DNA of 64,000 nucleotides from Herbidospora daliensis (GCF_001570585.1 NZ_BBXF01000004.1:62001-126000); one strand, 5' to 3'. Counted from the first letter of the stretch, positions 32,144-40,794 are shown. Notes: a model not told the origin generated them from the letters alone. Numbers and translations: made by a program.

Positions 32144-33115
32144 ATGCCCGCCGTAACCGTGGACAACCCGCTCACCCTCCCCCGGCTGCCCGAGCCCATG
32201 GCGGCCGTGCACGAGCGCAAGGTCCTGACCGTCGCCACCGCGCCCACCGGTTTCGAGGGCGAGGGATTCCCGGTCAGGAGAGCGCTGGCCACGATCAAGC
32301 CAAAGTATCTCGATCCGTTCATCATGATGGACCAGATGGGCGAGGTGGACTACGCGCCGGGCGAGCCCAAGGGCACCCCGTGGCACCCGCACCGGGGCTT
32401 CGAGACGGTGACGTACATCATCGACGGCGTCTTCGACCACACCGACTCCCACGGCGGCGGCGGAACGATCACCAACGGCGACACCCAGTGGATGACCGCC
32501 GGGTCGGGCCTGCTCCACAAGGAGGCCCCGCCGGAGTGGCTCGTCCAGAAGGGCGGCCTGTTCCACGGCATCCAGCTCTGGGTGAACCTGCCCTCGAAGT
32601 CGAAGATGCTCGCGCCGAAATATCAGGACATCGGGCGATCCAACGTGGTCCTGCTGAGCAGCCACGACGGCGGCGCGCTGGTCCGCGTGATCGCCGGCGA
32701 CGTGGCCGGCCACCTCGGCCCGGGAGCCACCCACACGCCCATCACGCTCATCCACGCGAGCATCACCCCCGGGGCGCGCCTGTCGATCCCGTGGCGCTCC
32801 GACTTCAACGCGCTCGCGTACGTCCTGTCGGGCCGGGGCACCGCGGGGAGCGACGGCCAGCCTCTCGAAATGGGCCGGCTGGCCGTGTACGAGGGCTTCG
32901 GGGCGACCCAGGCCGAGACGATCACCCTGACGGCGGCGAAGACCCAGGACACCCGGTCGCCGAACCTGGAAGTGATCATCCTCGGCGGCAAGCCGATCGG
33001 CGAGCCGGTGGCGCACTACGGGCCGTTCGTGATGAACACGGAGGCGGAGCTGAAGCAGGCGTTCGAGGACTTCCAGGCGGGCCGGCTGGGCACGATCCCG
33101 GCGGGCCACCACTGA
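32144..33115 (+). CDS. pirin family protein
   Basis: A 323-residue bicupin. The start ATG 32144 is chosen because AAGGAGC lies just before it; an upstream in-frame extension has no ribosome site. The N-terminal cupin carries the metal motif PWHPHRGFETVTYI and the later HKE of GLLHKEAP; the Pirin C-terminal domain follows (DFNALAYVLSGRG). Pirins act as quercetinases or redox sensors; the substrate here is unknown. It is divergent from the DUF1445 gene. Confidence 0.92.
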   Translation: MPAVTVDNPLTLPRLPEPMAAVHERKVLTVATAPTGFEGEGFPVRRALATIKPKYLDPFIMMDQMGEVDYAPGEPKGTPWHPHRGFETVTYIIDGVFDHTDSHGGGGTITNGDTQWMTAGSGLLHKEAPPEWLVQKGGLFHGIQLWVNLPSKSKMLAPKYQDIGRSNVVLLSSHDGGALVRVIAGDVAGHLGPGATHTPITLIHASITPGARLSIPWRSDFNALAYVLSGRGTAGSDGQPLEMGRLAVYEGFGATQAETITLTAAKTQDTRSPNLEVIILGGKPIGEPVAHYGPFVMNTEAELKQAFEDFQAGRLGTIPAGHH

Positions 33116-33162
33116 TCACCTGAACAGGGCCCTACGGTCGGGCCACGAGAAGCCCGGGAAAA

Positions 33163-33306
33163 CGGGTGGATCTCGGCGAGCTGTGCGCCAAACTCGCCGA
33201 GATCCGCGACATCCCGTCCACCCGCGGGTGGCGGGACGGTATACCTGTTACCCGTTGGTTCCCGTGCGGTAGGCGCGGGAACTGACCGTGGGACCGACCA
33301 GTTCCC
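33163..33306. repeat. nested and mutually exclusive inverted repeats
   Basis: GGATCTCGGCGAG (33168-33180) pairs perfectly with CTCGCCGAGATCC (33193-33205), inside an outer pair CGGGTGGA/TCCACCCG (33163-33170, 33217-33224). Further on, GTTCCCG (33258-33264) can pair with CGGGAAC (33276-33282), but the latter also overlaps GGGAACTG (33277-33284), which pairs with CAGTTCCC (33299-33306). The segment separates two convergent genes and may act as a bidirectional terminator. Confidence 0.7.
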
Positions 33307-33319
33307 GGGCCACCGACGA

Positions 33320-33460
33320 TCAATCGCGAACGCGCCGACTTCCCTTGGGCCGGTGGTCGGTCGAGGGGCGGCGGAACTCCCCGGTCCGGTCGAACTCCTC
33401 GTCGCGGCGCGGGCCGTCGTGGAGATCGGTCCGCCGCAGGATGAGCCGGGTGGTACGCAT
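33320..33460 (-). CDS. 46-residue highly basic/acidic small protein
   Basis: The frame MRTTRLILRRTDLHDGPRRD runs to TGA 33320-33322. Third codon positions are nearly all G or C, unlike the first and second, which supports coding. GGGGGA precedes the ATG. The product is rich in Arg and Asp and lacks hydrophobic segments. It is convergent with pirin and divergent from the sialidase-like gene. Function is unknown. Confidence 0.5.
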   Translation of the reverse strand: MRTTRLILRRTDLHDGPRRDEEFDRTGEFRRPSTDHRPKGSRRVRD

Positions 33461-33615
33461 GTCAATATCCCCCGATAAAGCGTGTTTCGCGTGAGTTAGT
33501 TGTATTCGGTATCGCTTGCAGTTCGCTTGCCGCTCGACTGATCAGCAGGTCGAAGCCCCATATTTCATCTTCTGTCTATTGAAAGCGGCCAAACGGTTCG
33601 CTTCGGTGGTGTGCC

Positions 33616-35283
33616 ATGAGTGAAATGGTGGGCGCGGGCGTGAGCCGTCCCGTCGTCGTCGACGCGACCGTGGTCCGCGACGCGGCGGGCGAACTGGCCC
33701 GCGAGGGCAACCGGGTGCCCGACATCGTCGCCCTCGACGCGCGCCGGTGGATCGTGTGCTGGCGTTCCGGCCTACCGGACCCCCATGACCGCACCCCCAC
33801 CGACCAGGGCGCCATCAGGTTCGCCGTCACCGCCGACGGCGGCGCGACCTGGCGGAAGGGCACCCTCGCGGCGGCGACCGACACCCACCGCTACCACTAC
33901 GCGATGCTCTTCACCGAGGGTTCCTTCGTGTACGCCCTCCTCGGCCGCATCACCGTCGCCGAGGACCGCGAGGAGTCGGAGGTGGACGGATTCCCCGTCC
34001 ACCTGACCCTGAAGCGCTCCCCCGACGGCGGCGCGACCTGGGCCGACCAGCCGATCACGGTCGACGTGCCGCCCAACACCCGGGGGGTCGTGGTGGCCGG
34101 CAAACCGGTCAAGGTGGGCGAGGTGTGGACGGTCCCGTTCTGGCGTCAGGGCGCCGGCGCGTCGCAGGCGGCGGTGCTGCGCTCGACCGACCTGAAGACC
34201 TGGAAGGCGGGCGCGCTCGCGCCCAACCCGCCCGGCGTCGGCGTCGAGGAACCCCAGATCGGCCTGCGCCCCGACGGCACGCTGGTGATGGTGACCCGGG
34301 CGCTCGTGCGCCGCGCCCGGCCGGAGGACCGCGAACCTCACTACCGCGTCTCGGCCGCCCACTGCGCGACCACCACGAGCACCGACGGCGGTCTGACCTG
34401 GGCACCCATGCGGCTCCACCCCGACCTGCCGAACTACTACGTGAAGACCTTCTTCATGATCGACTCGACCGGCCGGGAGATCGCCCTCTACAACACCTTC
34501 GCCGGCCCGATCAGGGAACCCCGCCCCGACCGCTTCCGCGAGGTCCTCCACTACAAGGTCGCCGACCGGGGCGAACCCTGGCAGCCCGGCCGCCTGTTCG
34601 CCGACGGCCCCCGCCTGACCAGGACCACCGCGCGCGGCTGGGACGTCTACCCGAGCGCCGCCGAGATCTCCCCTGGCGTGCTCGCCGTCGTCTGGGAGCA
34701 CAACCAGATCGAGATCAAGGTCGCCCGCCTGACCCTGACCACCCCCCTGCCCAAGGACCTGGCCCCCGGCCGCTGGACCCTCGACGCGGGCGCGACGCTC
34801 GGCTCCGACGGCGGCCTGCGCCTGCGCTCCACGACGGCCAAGGCGGTCGGCGCCCGCAGACCGCTCGCCGAGATGTGCGACTTCACGGTCGAGTTCCACG
34901 GCCAGGTCGTGGACGACAGCGCGCTCGACCCCGCCACCGGCCAGGGCGTCTGCCTGGGCACGAAGGTGTGCAACGGGGCCCGGCGGCTCATGCTGACGGT
35001 CCAGAAGGGCGGCGTCTGGACCATGCGCAAGGGCTCCTCGACCTGGGAACGCATCCTGGCGACCTCGTCGGGTCCGGCGGTGTGGAAGGTCGTGACCGAC
35101 AGCGCGGGCGTGGCCCGCCTGTTCCGCGACGGCGCCGACACAGGCGTGACATGGGTGATCCAGGACAGCGGCGAGACCCCGCAACTGAGCCACTGGGTGA
35201 TGGGCACCCGCGGCGGAAACACGGCCGAGGCCCGGATCGACTGGACCCGCCTGACCCCGACGATCGACGAGAACCCGGCCTGA
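33616..35283 (+). CDS. sialidase-fold (BNR/Asp-box) protein
   Basis: A 555-residue protein with a six-bladed propeller pattern: Asp boxes TADGGATW, SPDGGATW and STDGGLTW fit S/T-x-D-x-G-x-T-W. It has no signal peptide, so it is predicted cytoplasmic unless exported otherwise. The C-terminal ~170 residues are beta-rich (LGSDGGLRLRSTT ... RIDWTRLTP) and look like a laminin-G or concanavalin-like domain. True sialidases need an Arg triad and a Tyr/Glu pair, which I cannot confirm. Another propeller glycosidase is possible. Confidence 0.8.
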   Translation: MSEMVGAGVSRPVVVDATVVRDAAGELAREGNRVPDIVALDARRWIVCWRSGLPDPHDRTPTDQGAIRFAVTADGGATWRKGTLAAATDTHRYHYAMLFTEGSFVYALLGRITVAEDREESEVDGFPVHLTLKRSPDGGATWADQPITVDVPPNTRGVVVAGKPVKVGEVWTVPFWRQGAGASQAAVLRSTDLKTWKAGALAPNPPGVGVEEPQIGLRPDGTLVMVTRALVRRARPEDREPHYRVSAAHCATTTSTDGGLTWAPMRLHPDLPNYYVKTFFMIDSTGREIALYNTFAGPIREPRPDRFREVLHYKVADRGEPWQPGRLFADGPRLTRTTARGWDVYPSAAEISPGVLAVVWEHNQIEIKVARLTLTTPLPKDLAPGRWTLDAGATLGSDGGLRLRSTTAKAVGARRPLAEMCDFTVEFHGQVVDDSALDPATGQGVCLGTKVCNGARRLMLTVQKGGVWTMRKGSSTWERILATSSGPAVWKVVTDSAGVARLFRDGADTGVTWVIQDSGETPQLSHWVMGTRGGNTAEARIDWTRLTPTIDENPA

Positions 35284-35335
35284 CCGGCTTTGAATTTCTC
35301 GACAATGACGATTGTTGAGCTGGGCTCAGATTCAT

Positions 35336-35358
35336 GAATATGCGCGCCGCTCATATTC
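35336..35358. repeat. A/T-rich hairpin after the sialidase-like gene
   Basis: GAATATG (35336-35342) pairs with CATATTC (35352-35358), loop nine bases. It lies in the gap between convergent genes and may end the sialidase transcript; no U-run follows. Confidence 0.5.
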
Positions 35359-35381
35359 GCCGATTATCCGTTATCGGGCAA

Positions 35382-35425
35382 AGCCACGCGGCCGCCCGAT
35401 GATCGGCCGGCCGCGCTGATTGGCT
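35382..35425 (-). terminator. terminator of the egt operon
   Basis: A long stem with AGCCA and CGCGGCCG on one side, CGGCCGCG and TGGCT on the other, with a small bulge, followed on the minus strand by TTT. It begins 15 bases past the egtD stop. Confidence 0.75.
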
Positions 35426-35439
35426 TCGTCCCGAAAAGG

Positions 35440-36390
35440 TCAGCGGGGCACCGCCCGGGACAACACCAGGGCGAAGTCGTCGTCGGGGTCGGTGTACCAC
35501 CGCTCGACCTCGAAGCCCGCCATCGCCAGTTCGCGGGTCAGGCCCGACCGCCGGAACTTGGCGCTGATCTCGGTGCGCATCTCCTCCCCCTCGGCGAACA
35601 TCACCGTCAGGTTCAGCGCCCGCACGTGGACGACCATGTCCTTGGTCGCCCGCAGCCGCATCTCGATCCAGTCGTTGTCGGTGTCGTAGATCGCCACGTG
35701 GGCGAAGTCGGCGGGCACGAAGTCGGCGTCGAGGCGGCGGTTGATCACGCGCAGGACGTTGCGGTTGAACGCGGCCGTCACCCCGGCCGAGTCGTCGTAG
35801 GCCGCGATCAGCCGGGAGGTGTCCTTCACCAGGTCGGCCCCGAGCAGGAAGGTCTCCCCGTCGGTCAGGGTCGAGCGCAGTTCCTTGAAGAAGACCTCGC
35901 GGGCGGGCGGTTCGAGGTTGCCGATCGTGCCGCCGAGGAAGGCGACCATCCGGTCTTGGCGTTGCGGCAGCCGTGACAGGTGGTTCTCGAAGTCGGCGCA
36001 GACGCCGACCACCTCGAAGCGCTCCGACAGGCGGTCGGCCGCCGCTTTGAGGGTGACCGAGTCGACGTCGACCGGCATGTAGGTGCGCAGGGTCCCGGCC
36101 GAGGCGAGGGCGTCGAGGAGCAGTTCGGTCTTCTCCGAGGTGCCCGAACCCAGTTCGACCAGGGTGGCGGCGCCGCTGACCTTGGCGATCTCGCGGGCGT
36201 GGGCCTTGAGGATGGCCAGCTCGCGCCGGGTCGGGTAGTACTCGGGCAGCCGGGTGATCTTGGTGAAGAGCTCGCTCCCGCAGGCGTCGTAGAACCACTT
36301 GGGCGGCAGCCATTTCGGCGCCGCCGTCAGGCCCGCGCGGACGTCGTGCTCCAGCGCCTGCCGCAGGTAGTCAGCGTCGATCAGGTTCAC
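35440..36390 (-). CDS. egtD: L-histidine N(alpha)-methyltransferase EgtD
   Basis: A 316-residue SAM-dependent enzyme that trimethylates histidine to hercynine, the first committed step of ergothioneine synthesis. The SAM site is TLVELGSGTSEKTELLL (~75-91). The N-terminal substrate domain has the family pattern WFYDACGSELFTKIT and EYYPTRRE. Length matches EgtD of mycobacteria and streptomycetes. ATG 36390 overlaps the egtC stop by four bases. As last gene of egtABCD it ends at a strong terminator. egtE, the final C-S lyase, is not found here. Confidence 0.95.
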   Translation of the reverse strand: MNLIDADYLRQALEHDVRAGLTAAPKWLPPKWFYDACGSELFTKITRLPEYYPTRRELAILKAHAREIAKVSGAATLVELGSGTSEKTELLLDALASAGTLRTYMPVDVDSVTLKAAADRLSERFEVVGVCADFENHLSRLPQRQDRMVAFLGGTIGNLEPPAREVFFKELRSTLTDGETFLLGADLVKDTSRLIAAYDDSAGVTAAFNRNVLRVINRRLDADFVPADFAHVAIYDTDNDWIEMRLRATKDMVVHVRALNLTVMFAEGEEMRTEISAKFRRSGLTRELAMAGFEVERWYTDPDDDFALVLSRAVPR

Positions 36391-37094
36391 AGGTCCCTCC
36401 AGTCGATTCCGTCGGGCGTGACGAGCACGAGCGTGCGGTCGGGCACGCTGACCCAGCCGTCGTCCCGGTCGTCAAGCGGCTCGCTGGCCACCAGCACCCC
36501 CTCGGGGAGTGACCGGACGAAGAGCGTGTCGCCCCAGGTGGTGGCCGCGATCGTCTGGCCGTCGGTGGCGAGGAGGTTGACCCTCGCCTCCGCGTCGGCG
36601 CCCCCGGCGGCCATGGTGACCTCGGCGATCGCGTCGCCGAGGCTCCAGCCCAGCCGGCCGAGCGCGAACACGCCGGCGGCGAGCTTGGCCGAGTCGCAGG
36701 TGCTCTCGGCCTCGTGGGCCTTCAGGCCGCTCAGCGCCTCGCCGGGGACGCGGCCGTTGTGGCTGAACAGCCACTTCCCCTCCATGAAGGGGGCGGTGGC
36801 GGTCTCCTCGATCGGCATGCCGACCGTGGCGGAGCGCACCGCCGCGATCAGGCAGCCGGAGATCGCCGAGGCGGCCAGGCCTTCGAGGTTGGCGTCGGCC
36901 CACATCGGGATGGATCGGCGATATCGGATGACGCGGTCGTGGGCGTACCAGCCCATGCCGAAACCATCGGCGTTGACGGTGCCCCAGCGCTGCCGTCTCG
37001 GTACGTAGGACTGTTTGAGCAGGCCGTGGTCGGGCTGCTGGATCAGCGACGACAGCGGGCGCGGTTCGCCGAGCCAGGCGGCGTGGCGGCACAT
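36387..37094 (-). CDS. egtC: ergothioneine amidohydrolase EgtC (class II glutamine amidotransferase fold)
   Basis: A 235-residue enzyme that removes glutamate from gamma-glutamyl-hercynylcysteine sulfoxide. The start at ATG 37094 exposes the catalytic Cys2 directly (MCRHAAWLG), as in Ntn hydrolases; the open frame runs further upstream but has no such Cys. GRVPGEAL, LFSHNG and DSAKLA blocks fit EgtC. Its ATG overlaps the egtB stop by one base (TGATG), and its end overlaps egtD by four, so translation is coupled. Confidence 0.94.
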   Translation of the reverse strand: MCRHAAWLGEPRPLSSLIQQPDHGLLKQSYVPRRQRWGTVNADGFGMGWYAHDRVIRYRRSIPMWADANLEGLAASAISGCLIAAVRSATVGMPIEETATAPFMEGKWLFSHNGRVPGEALSGLKAHEAESTCDSAKLAAGVFALGRLGWSLGDAIAEVTMAAGGADAEARVNLLATDGQTIAATTWGDTLFVRSLPEGVLVASEPLDDRDDGWVSVPDRTLVLVTPDGIDWRDL

Positions 37095-38377
37095 CAGCGA
37101 GCCTCCCCCGGCGAAGCGTCGCGGGCGCAGCGGAACCCGGAGAAGATCTGGCGGCGCTGCGGATAGTCCCAGTTGCGGAAGGTCGCCCGGACGGCGGCCG
37201 GGTCGGCGGCCCACGAGCCGCCGCGCAGCACGCGGTAGTCGGGCCCGAAGAAGACCTCGCTGTATTCCCGGTAGGGGAAGGCGCGGAAGCCCGGGTAGGG
37301 CTGGAACGTCGAGGACGTCCACTCCCAGACGTCGCCGACCATCTGCTCGACGCCGTAGGCGCTCGCCCCGGCCGGGTAAGCGCCGACGGGCGCCGGGCGG
37401 GCGGCGCGGTGGCCGAGGTTGGTCAGGCCGGGGGCGGGCGGTTCCTCACCCCACGGGTAGCGGCGGGCGCGGCCCGTTTCGGGGTCCCAGGCGCACGCCT
37501 TCTCCCATTCGGCCTCGGTCGGCAGCCGTCTGCCCGCCCAGCGGGCGTAGGCGTCGGCCTCGTACCAGCTGACGTGCTGGACCGGCTCGTTGGGCGGGAT
37601 CAGCTCGGCCCGGCCGAAGCGGGTGCGCCACCAGCTGCCGCCGTCGTCGCGGGTCCAGAACAGCGGGGCCTGCAAGCCCAGCCGGAAGCCCTCGGGGTGC
37701 CACCAGCGCGGGTCGCGGTAGCCGCCGTCTTCGACGAAGGCCAAGAAGTCGCCGTTGCTGACGGGCACGCGGTCGATCCAGTAGGCGGCCAGGTCGACCG
37801 TGTGGGCGGGGCGTTCGTTGTCGTAGGCCCACGGGTTGAGGTCGGTGCCCATGGTGAAGGGGCCGCCAGGGACGAACACCTCGCCCGCCACCGGCCGCCC
37901 GGCGGGCAGGTCGCCGTCGCCGACGAGGCCGGGCTCGCGGGACAGCTGGAGGGTGGCCAGCATGGTCTCGTCGTGCTGGTGTTCGTGCTGGATGACCAGC
38001 CCGAACACGAAACCGCCCGACTTCAGCGGGTTCGGGTCGTCGAAGTCGACCTTGTCGAGGACGTCGAGCACGCGGCCGCGTACACCCTCGATGTATTTGC
38101 GGGCCTCGGCCGGGCCCAGCATCGGCAGCGACGGACGGTCGCGGCGGGGGGTCTTGAACGCGTCGTAGATGTCGTCGATCTCGGGGCGCAGCGGCGTGAT
38201 GCCGCCGACCTCGCGCAGCACCCAGAGTTCCTCGTAGTTGCCGACGTGGGCGAGGTCCCAGACCAGTGGTGACATCAGCGGGGAGTGCTGGCGGACGAGG
38301 AGGTGGTCGTCGGCGTCGGTGTAGCTGAGAGATCGGTCGCGCACGGCAAGAAGCTGGGCGGCGATCTGTTCCTTCAT
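37094..38377 (-). CDS. egtB: hercynine oxygenase EgtB
   Basis: A 427-residue non-haem iron enzyme that joins gamma-glutamylcysteine (or cysteine) to hercynine with oxygen. The DinB-like N-terminal domain has His44 in DLAHVGNYEELW and QHEHQHDE (131-137), matching the HX3HXE iron motif. The C-terminal formylglycine-generating-type domain includes VQHVSWYEADAYARWAG, RLPTEAEWEKA and the terminal RGGSWA...FRCAR. The start ATG 38377 overlaps the egtA stop by four bases; the upstream open frame is an artefact of egtA. Confidence 0.95.
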   Translation of the reverse strand: MKEQIAAQLLAVRDRSLSYTDADDHLLVRQHSPLMSPLVWDLAHVGNYEELWVLREVGGITPLRPEIDDIYDAFKTPRRDRPSLPMLGPAEARKYIEGVRGRVLDVLDKVDFDDPNPLKSGGFVFGLVIQHEHQHDETMLATLQLSREPGLVGDGDLPAGRPVAGEVFVPGGPFTMGTDLNPWAYDNERPAHTVDLAAYWIDRVPVSNGDFLAFVEDGGYRDPRWWHPEGFRLGLQAPLFWTRDDGGSWWRTRFGRAELIPPNEPVQHVSWYEADAYARWAGRRLPTEAEWEKACAWDPETGRARRYPWGEEPPAPGLTNLGHRAARPAPVGAYPAGASAYGVEQMVGDVWEWTSSTFQPYPGFRAFPYREYSEVFFGPDYRVLRGGSWAADPAAVRATFRNWDYPQRRQIFSGFRCARDASPGEAR

Positions 38378-39603
38378 CGCGTCTCCAAGAGGAGGTCGGC
38401 GGCCGGGGACCGGCCGGGTTCGACGAACCGCACGGCGTAGTCGGTGACCTGGTCGATCAGGCTGGACGGCGCGCCCCACCGGGGCAGCGCGGCGGCGGCG
38501 GCCCGGAAGGCCGTGACGGCGGCCTGCCGGAAGGCCGGGGCGGCGAGCCCGCACCGGGCGGCCTCCGACCACTGCCCGGCGACGGCCATCGCGTCGGCGG
38601 CGGCCAGGGAGGCGGCCTCGTCGTCGACGATCAGGGCGTAGGCGACGGCCACGGCGACCGGCCAGGCGACCGGCCCGAGGGCGTCGAGGTAGCGGATCTC
38701 CATGAACCCGCGCGGCCGGACCGGCGGGAAGAGGGTGGTGGCGTGGTAGGCCAGGTCGTCGGGGGTCGGCGCACGCCCCGCCACCTGCCGGAAGTCGCGG
38801 AACCGGGGTCCGTCGGCCGTCTGCCGGCAGGACCCGTCGATCTCCTTGACGAGCATCAGCTTCGCGGTCTGCAGGTAGTCGGCCCAGTCGGCGGACGGAT
38901 GCCCGCGGCCGGGCGCCTTTCCGCCGGACCCGCCGGACCCGTCGCACACGGCGCACGAATGGCCGCCCGATCCGTCGACGGCCAGGTGTGCCGCCCCGAC
39001 GGGTGCCGTGCGCGACGGGTCGAGGGCCAGCCAGACGGCCTGCCGGCCCGACAACCACGAGCCGAACCAGGGCACCGGCCCCGGCGAGTTGGCGAACGCC
39101 GCCACCAGCGCCGGCCCGAACAGGTGGGACCGCCGCCAGCGGGTGACCGGGTCGGCGCCGAAGTCGAGGTTGACCTGGATCGACGCGGTCGAGCACATCA
39201 TCAGCGCCCCGTAGGGCTCGCCCAGGCAGGCGGCCATGGCGTCGTAGCGCGGGGTGTGGAGCTGGCGCAGCGGACGCCGGTGGCCGTCGAGCCCCGACCG
39301 GCCGAGGGTGAGGCCGGCGGCGGCGAGCGCGGAACGTACTCGATCGACGTCTTCCTGGAGCGCGGCCACGGCCGCCGGGAGGGAGCCCGGTGGGGCGGAC
39401 AGCTCGACCTGTCCCCCCGGTTCGAAGGTGATCACGCTGCCGCCGGGGAGGGTCAGCCCGCCGAGGGCTCCGGTGGTGCGCGCGATGGGGACGGTCAGCG
39501 CAGGGTCGGTCACATCGTGGACGAGGAACTCCAGCTCGACTCCGACCTGATCGCCGGGGCTCCCGGTGAAACAGCCTTCCGCGTATGCCAGCACATCGGC
39601 CAT
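38374..39603 (-). CDS. egtA: glutamate-cysteine ligase EgtA
   Basis: A 409-residue GCS2-type ligase that makes gamma-glutamylcysteine for EgtB. Family blocks are VGVELEFLVHD near residue 20, TASIQVNLDFG near 139 and PRGFMEIRYLDALG in the late half. ATG 39603 is preferred to GTG 39609. An unusual Gly/Ser-rich insertion at ~209-236 carries CAVC (217-220), between DPSRTAPVGAAHL and the conserved WADYL; I know of no such insertion in the family. The ECF sigma and anti-sigma genes lie 37 bp upstream on the same strand. Confidence 0.9.
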   Translation of the reverse strand: MADVLAYAEGCFTGSPGDQVGVELEFLVHDVTDPALTVPIARTTGALGGLTLPGGSVITFEPGGQVELSAPPGSLPAAVAALQEDVDRVRSALAAAGLTLGRSGLDGHRRPLRQLHTPRYDAMAACLGEPYGALMMCSTASIQVNLDFGADPVTRWRRSHLFGPALVAAFANSPGPVPWFGSWLSGRQAVWLALDPSRTAPVGAAHLAVDGSGGHSCAVCDGSGGSGGKAPGRGHPSADWADYLQTAKLMLVKEIDGSCRQTADGPRFRDFRQVAGRAPTPDDLAYHATTLFPPVRPRGFMEIRYLDALGPVAWPVAVAVAYALIVDDEAASLAAADAMAVAGQWSEAARCGLAAPAFRQAAVTAFRAAAAALPRWGAPSSLIDQVTDYAVRFVEPGRSPAADLLLETR

Positions 39604-39640
39604 GACCACTCAGATCCGCGACCGGCCCCGGCGTTACACG

Positions 39641-39880
39641 TCACTCGGGCTTTTCTGAACTCGCTTCGCGGAAGGCCGTGAGCAGATGGGATCGCGTCTG
39701 CGGGGACAGGCCGGGGGCGGGGAGCGCGCCGAGGGCGGAGATCGCGGAGGTGAACTGGCCGTAGTAGCCGGTGCAGCCGGCGCACTGGGCCATGTGGTCG
39801 AGGAAGAGGGGACGGGAGGAGTCGTCGAGCGCGTCGTCGAGATAGGCGGTCACGAGTTCGGCGAACTCGTCGCAGTTCAT
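39641..39880 (-). CDS. zinc-finger anti-sigma factor
   Basis: A 79-residue cytoplasmic protein. It matches the zf-HC2 anti-sigma domain: MNCDEFAELVTAYLDDAL, then H-x3-C-x2-C in HMAQCAGC. There is no membrane helix, so it may be a soluble redox-responsive (RsrA-like) regulator, releasing its sigma factor when the Cys residues oxidise. ATG 39880 overlaps the sigma stop by four bases (ATGA). Location before egtABCD suggests thiol-stress control of ergothioneine synthesis; this is inference. Confidence 0.88.
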   Translation of the reverse strand: MNCDEFAELVTAYLDDALDDSSRPLFLDHMAQCAGCTGYYGQFTSAISALGALPAPGLSPQTRSHLLTAFREASSEKPE

Positions 39881-40482
39881 GGCCCTCCTTTCCCGTCGTA
39901 ATAGGCGGCCAGGTGGTCGCGGACGGCCGACCTGGCACGGTGGAGCAGCACCCGCTGGTTGGCCGGGGAGATCGACAGGATCTCGCAGACCTCGTCGGCG
40001 CCGTAACCCTCCATGTCGCGCAGCGTGATCACGGCGCGCTGCCGGGACGGGAGGGTGCCCACCGCCTTGTCGATCAGTTCCCTGACCTCGCCCGCCAGCG
40101 CCGCCCCCTCGGGACCGCCCTCGCCGGGCGGGACGCCGTCAGGACGCTCGCCGCCGACGCTGCTCACAGGGATCGTACGGCTCTCCCGCTCCCCCCGTCT
40201 CCGGGCGGTGTTCACCAGGATGCGGTAGACCCACGTGCGCAACGACGACCGGCCCTCGAAGGTGCCGACGGCCCGGATCACGGCGAGCCAGGTGTCCTGG
40301 ACGACCTCCTCGGCCGACGCCGCCGTCGACACGTATGACCTGGCGAGCCGCAACATCCCCCGTGACCACTCGTCGAGGAGCAGCGCGAAGACCTCTTCGT
40401 CGCCGCTTCGCAGCCCGGCCACGATCACCGGATCGGGCGGAAAATCGGTCACCCCACCGAGCCTAACGACGCCCTCCGACAT
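39877..40482 (-). CDS. ECF RNA polymerase sigma factor
   Basis: A 201-residue group IV sigma factor. Region 2 is visible in SAEEVVQDTWLAVIRAVGTFEG...LRTWVYRILVNTARRR, and region 4 in LPSRQRAVITLRDMEGYGADEVCEILSIS...VLLHRARSAVR. ATG 40482 has GGAGGG eight bases upstream and is preferred; GTG 40452 is a weaker alternative. It is coupled to the anti-sigma gene by overlap and precedes the egt genes. A 312-bp gap before dapD probably holds its promoter. Confidence 0.92.
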   Translation of the reverse strand: MSEGVVRLGGVTDFPPDPVIVAGLRSGDEEVFALLLDEWSRGMLRLARSYVSTAASAEEVVQDTWLAVIRAVGTFEGRSSLRTWVYRILVNTARRRGERESRTIPVSSVGGERPDGVPPGEGGPEGAALAGEVRELIDKAVGTLPSRQRAVITLRDMEGYGADEVCEILSISPANQRVLLHRARSAVRDHLAAYYDGKGGP

Positions 40483-40794
40483 TCCCGCGACCCTCCAGTG
40501 AACGCCCGATGCCCGAGATGTCCTCCCTGCCCGGCATCTCCCCCAGTCCACCTAATCACCCTCTGTGAGCGATCTTTCCGGCAGGGTGTGGAAGCACGGT
40601 AACCGACGCATGCGAACCCCCGTTGACGCCGTGTGAATCCCGGTTGCCGACCATGCGCGAGCACGGTCACCCAAGGTGACCACGACGAGGGTCGGCGGCC
40701 GGGCGCGGCGCGTCCACCTGTGGACAAGCCCGGTTTTCCACAGGCCGGTTCCCGCGTCGTTTGGGCGGTGGCGGTGGCGGTAGGTTCTTGAACC
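40483..40794. promoter_or_regulatory. divergent promoter region with two DnaA-box-like sites
   Basis: The 312-bp gap between the sigma gene and dapD has no gene. An inverted repeat CCTGTGGA/TCCACAGG (40717-40724, 40737-40744) contains TTGTCCACA on the minus strand (40720-40728) and TTTTCCACA on the plus strand (40734-40742). TTGTCCACA is the preferred actinomycete DnaA box. Two convergent boxes this close may bind DnaA as a regulator, or simply be a hairpin. Confidence 0.55.
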
